Origin: Poriferisodalis sp965204195
Lineage (GTDB): Bacteria; Actinomycetota; Acidimicrobiia; Acidimicrobiales; Poriferisodalaceae
Direction of reading: 5' to 3'
NCBI RefSeq assembly: GCF_965204195.1
Contig: NZ_OZ241975.1
Span: forward strand, 2,108,001-2,172,000
DNA length: 64,000 nucleotides
Shown here: in pieces, positions 61,188 through 64,000 of the stretch
How the letters are laid out: each line of letters begins with the position of its first letter
Position numbering within the stretch: position 1 is the first letter of the stretch
Notes under the pieces: model-generated
Seen by the model: the letters and a program-made list of their open reading frames with translations, nothing else
Databases searched by the model: none
Told to the model about the DNA's origin: nothing
Program-made: the position numbers and the translations under genes

Positions 61188-61501
61188 ACCATGCAGCTCG
61201 CACACCCCGGGCGCACGGCCGCCGAAAATCGTCCAGCGTCCAGCCCAACCGACTGCCCGAGCCTGCCGATCAGGTGAATTCGAGGTAGCGGTCTCGCTCC
61301 CAGTCGGTGTCGTTGTCGTGGTTGTCGCGTCGGGCGTCCCCTTCGACGGGGTAGCACCATATCGCTGCAGTCCGGAGTTCCAAGAACGTCGGCAATGCCG
61401 CAGGACAGCGCTCGACCGTCGGAATCAGCCCCGGATGACGGCCTCGCTCGCCGCAGAATCGGTACCGACGTCCGACCTGCGCCGTTAGGCGGGGCGGATC
61501 G
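61188..61501. other. Gap of 314 bases without a convincing gene
   Basis: Between the secreted protein and the CoA-transferase. The only frame is on the minus strand (61270 to about 61527). It overlaps the CoA-transferase 3' end, and its last residues (TDWERDRYLEFT) faintly resemble the C terminus of glutamine synthetases. It lacks a catalytic domain and a ribosome site, so I treat it as a possible remnant. No terminator hairpin with a T-run is seen. Confidence 0.4.
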
Positions 61502-62728
61502 CTAGGCGAGAGTCGCCAGCACCTCATCGGTGTGCTCGCCCAGCATCGGTGCGCGCTGCCAGGCCCACCAGTCGCCGTCCGTGGTGAAGGGCGAGCCGGG
61601 AACGGTGTAGGTGCCGAGCACCGGGTGCTCCTCGGGACGCCACCAGCCCACGGCTTCGAGATGCGGGTCGTTGCGCAGATCGCCGACGGTGTTGACCGGC
61701 GTGATCGGGATGCGCCGCCGCTGGCCTTCCACGAACAGCTCCTGCTTGGTGAAGCGGGTGGTCAGCTCCTCGACCCACGCGTCCACGGCTTCCAGCGCCT
61801 CACGGCGGACCACGATGTCGACGAAGATCTCGTCGAGGATGCCCTCGTTGCCGGTCAGCTCGTTCACCCATTGCGCAACCGCATTCCAGTGAGTCGGCTG
61901 GATGGCGATGATCGCCACGTAACCATCCGACGCGGGGTACATGCCCATCGGGCTGGTGACTGGGCGGCGGTTGCCGGCCCGGGGCCGAGGCACCTGGTCG
62001 TCGAGGTACAGCGGCACACCGGTCTCGGGCGACAGCCACAGTCCCACTTCCTGCAGCGACAGGTCGATGGTCTGACCGAGCGCTGGCTCACCCGCCGCTG
62101 CCGCCAAGTTGCGTGCGCGCACCGACATCATCGAGCCGATCACCGCATGCAGCGATGCTCCGTGCATCAGCACGCCGATCTCACCGGCTGGCGCCAGTGG
62201 GGGGCCATGGGGGAAGCCCACGGTGGATGCCAGCCCGCACGATGCCCAAGCGACAAGATTCGACGAACGCCAGTGACGTCGCGGCCCTGTCATGCCGAAC
62301 GGCGTGATCGAGACCCACGTCAGGTGCGGGTACCGCTCGACGATCCCGGCGACCCCGAGCCCTCCCTCGCCCACGTCTGCCAGCCATGGGTAGGCCTCTT
62401 GGGCGGCGGGCATCGCATCGTCGAGCACCACGTCTGCGCTGGCAATGAGCTGCACGAGCGCGTCGACGTCGCTCAGATCGGTCGGGTCCAGCACCACGCT
62501 GCGTTTCGACGCCGCGTAGTACGCCCACCACAGGCTGGCCTCGGGGCCTTCGTGACCCGGTGCCAGCGGCGGCATGTTGCGGATGGGATTCCCCCCAGGG
62601 GGTTCCACGCAGATCACGTCGGCGCCGAGCGCCGCCCAGACGCGGGTGCCGTACGCGCCCGACAGCCCGGTCAGATCGAGCACGCGCACGCCGCTCCATG
62701 GCCCGTGGCCTTGCTGTGCGGGGCTCAT
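61502..62728 (-). CDS. CaiB/BaiF class III CoA-transferase
   Basis: A 408-residue CoA-transferase: VRVLDLTGLSGAYGTRVWAA at the N terminus, GADVICVEPPGG, and the signature GQTIDLSLQEVGLWLSPETG with both acidic positions present. The C-terminal part has GYVAIIAIQPTHWNAVAQWV. Members swap CoA between carboxylic acids or act as racemases; substrate unknown. Its ATG overlaps the stop of the next CoA-transferase gene (ATGA), so the two are coupled and may form one heteromeric enzyme. Confidence 0.88.
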   Translation of the reverse strand: MSPAQQGHGPWSGVRVLDLTGLSGAYGTRVWAALGADVICVEPPGGNPIRNMPPLAPGHEGPEASLWWAYYAASKRSVVLDPTDLSDVDALVQLIASADVVLDDAMPAAQEAYPWLADVGEGGLGVAGIVERYPHLTWVSITPFGMTGPRRHWRSSNLVAWASCGLASTVGFPHGPPLAPAGEIGVLMHGASLHAVIGSMMSVRARNLAAAAGEPALGQTIDLSLQEVGLWLSPETGVPLYLDDQVPRPRAGNRRPVTSPMGMYPASDGYVAIIAIQPTHWNAVAQWVNELTGNEGILDEIFVDIVVRREALEAVDAWVEELTTRFTKQELFVEGQRRRIPITPVNTVGDLRNDPHLEAVGWWRPEEHPVLGTYTVPGSPFTTDGDWWAWQRAPMLGEHTDEVLATLA

Positions 62729-64000
62729 TGATTGCCGCCGGTGATATTGCCCTCAGCGTCGTAGAACTCCGCTATCCCGACCGATTCGTACCAGCGGTCG
62801 AACGGCCGCTCCAGCACGACTTCGGGTCGGGCATCGACGAATGCCGTCCCGTCCGCGACCATCTGGTCCACGTCGTCGTGCGCATAGCCGATCTCGGTGA
62901 GGACGTCGACGGTGTCGCCACCCATGTTGGGGCCGGCGCGGGTGACGTATGGGGGCGTCTCGCTCATGCGCACCGGGTTGCGAACGAACAGGTCGCGGCC
63001 CAGTCGTGGACTGGGGGCGATCGAGTACGGACGTCGGTCGTGCACCTGGGGATCGGCCAGCACGCCCGTGTGGTTCAGCACCTCGTATGCCGCGATGCCC
63101 AGCGCCTGCAGCTCCGCAGCCGCTTGCTGGGGGCTGCGGCGGCTTGTCCACGCCGACAGTTCGGCATCGATCGCATCGTGGTTGGCTATGCGATCGGCCA
63201 GTGTGCCGTGCGGGTAGGTCGACAACGCCGCCTGATCAACGGCGTCGTGCGCAGGAACATCAGACCATTCGGCCAAACCCGCCAGCGCTTCCCATGCCTC
63301 GTCATCGGGCACCTCGACAGCGATCCACCGATCGTCGCCCGCACATCGGTAGATCCCCGCCGGTGCCGCCCACGACACCCGATTGCCATTTCTGAACGGC
63401 TCGGGCACGCCGAGGTCCTGGCCCACCAAGTACGGCCCCAGGAACGACACCGTGGTCTCGAGCTGGCTGATGTCGAGGAACCGGCCCTCCCCGGTGCGGT
63501 CCCGTTCGTGCAAAGCCGTGACAATCGCCAGCATGGTGTGCAGCCCGCCCATGTAGTCGGGCGGGGCGATGGAGGGAATGCCGGCGGGCTCCTCATGCGG
63601 GAAGCCGGTGAGCGCGTCCCATCCCACGAGCGGTGCCTGATTGGGGCCGAAGGCTCGGAAGGGGTAGTACGGCTTGTCGGGGTCGACCCCGAACCCGGTC
63701 ATGCCGGCGTAGATGATGTCGGGGCACACCTGCTTGACGGACTCGTAATCGAGTCCCAGCTCGGCGATGCCCGGCGCTGCGAAGTTCGTCAGGAACACGT
63801 CGCACGTGGCCAGCAGGCGTCTCGCAGCCTCGAGCGCCTCCGGCTGTTTCAGCTCGAGGCCAACCGAGCGCTTGCCGGCCGACATCTCGGGCACGTAGGG
63901 ACCGGTGTCGCAGAAGACATCCGCGAGCTCAGGATCGCGAGCCCATGCCGAGCCGAACGCTCGCGCCACATCGGGATAGCTGTGGGCCTCCACCTTGAAG
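62725..64000 (-). CDS. CaiB/BaiF class III CoA-transferase, 5' end beyond window
   Basis: At least 424 residues; the frame is open to the window edge and reads FKVEAHSYPDVARAF, so the usual start (an ADVIKVE-type segment about 45 residues in) is outside. Visible: YVPEMSAGKRSVGLELKQPE, FLTNFAAPGIAELGLDYESV, and the signature GEGRFLDISQLETTVSFLG with both acidic positions. It precedes and overlaps the second CoA-transferase. The pair may form a two-subunit transferase, as found for some succinyl-CoA-dependent enzymes. Confidence 0.87.
   Translation of the reverse strand, partial: FKVEAHSYPDVARAFGSAWARDPELADVFCDTGPYVPEMSAGKRSVGLELKQPEALEAARRLLATCDVFLTNFAAPGIAELGLDYESVKQVCPDIIYAGMTGFGVDPDKPYYPFRAFGPNQAPLVGWDALTGFPHEEPAGIPSIAPPDYMGGLHTMLAIVTALHERDRTGEGRFLDISQLETTVSFLGPYLVGQDLGVPEPFRNGNRVSWAAPAGIYRCAGDDRWIAVEVPDDEAWEALAGLAEWSDVPAHDAVDQAALSTYPHGTLADRIANHDAIDAELSAWTSRRSPQQAAAELQALGIAAYEVLNHTGVLADPQVHDRRPYSIAPSPRLGRDLFVRNPVRMSETPPYVTRAGPNMGGDTVDVLTEIGYAHDDVDQMVADGTAFVDARPEVVLERPFDRWYESVGIAEFYDAEGNITGGNQ

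Noticed and set aside
61270..61527. Small minus-strand gene of 85 codons
   Set aside because: It overlaps the CoA-transferase, has no ribosome site, and only the last residues look familiar (glutamine-synthetase-like). At best a remnant.

Overview
The window is high-GC, densely packed bacterial DNA. It fits an actinobacterium, most likely Acidimicrobiia or a close marine or host-associated lineage. Supporting signs are a WhiB regulator, an MtrA/MtrB/GerMN-lipoprotein cluster, a DUF3040 protein, a PimB-like mannosyltransferase, several CaiB/BaiF CoA-transferases, and a secreted FN3/Calx-beta protein. Placement below phylum is inference from gene content only. Many neighbours overlap by 1-4 bases (ATGA, TGATG), which indicates tightly coupled operons.

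Layout. 0-4 kb: the MoxR / DUF58 / transglutaminase module. 4-6.4 kb: DUF3040, DNA polymerase IV and a NUDIX hydrolase. 6.5-9.7 kb: a small membrane protein, an MtrA-like regulator, a possible 23-codon leader, an MtrB-like kinase and a GerMN lipoprotein. 9.7-14.3 kb: potassium uptake (TrkA with two TrkH). 14.4-21 kb: glycerol kinase, aminotransferase, SRPBCC protein, mannosyltransferase, QueG and a Ser/Thr kinase. 21-25.7 kb: TrpD and WhiB, RNase P RNA, a phosphatase and a zinc-ribbon protein. 25.8-36.8 kb: PBP1, ThiN/ThiB, NagZ, a thioredoxin-NHL lipoprotein, a CoA-binding protein, MetY, DUF6457 and DUF2461. 36.8-44.2 kb: a molybdopterin oxidoreductase overlapping a luciferase-like oxidoreductase, a fused double CaiB protein and an acyl-CoA-dehydrogenase-like flavoprotein. 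44.3-50.9 kb: a defence island. 50.9-54.7 kb: both subunits of a methylcrotonyl-CoA-type carboxylase. 54.8-57.9 kb: a DddP-like M24 protein, a MOSC protein and VapBC. 58-64 kb: a large secreted protein and two more CoA-transferases, the last cut by the window end.

The most interesting signal is two long homopolymers placed where a length change would switch a gene. In the restriction subunit, a 15-C tract (46798-46812) lies exactly between the helicase and the PD-(D/E)XK nuclease. In the present length the nuclease is out of frame, while the partner methyltransferase is intact. In the secreted protein, a 13-G tract (58384-58396) lies between a well-formed Shine-Dalgarno/ATG and the signal peptide, and the count again decides the frame. 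Together they suggest a phase-variable restriction system and a phase-variable surface protein, which I do not know to be described for this group. Assembly error in homopolymers is the main alternative.

Other points of note: the six metal ligands of DMSP lyase DddP are conserved in the M24 protein; two strong inverted repeats lie in the target-recognition region of the methyltransferase; a BrnT-like toxin/antitoxin pair is fused by a TGATG overlap to the carboxylase operon; and TrpD departs from the family at its KHGN motif.
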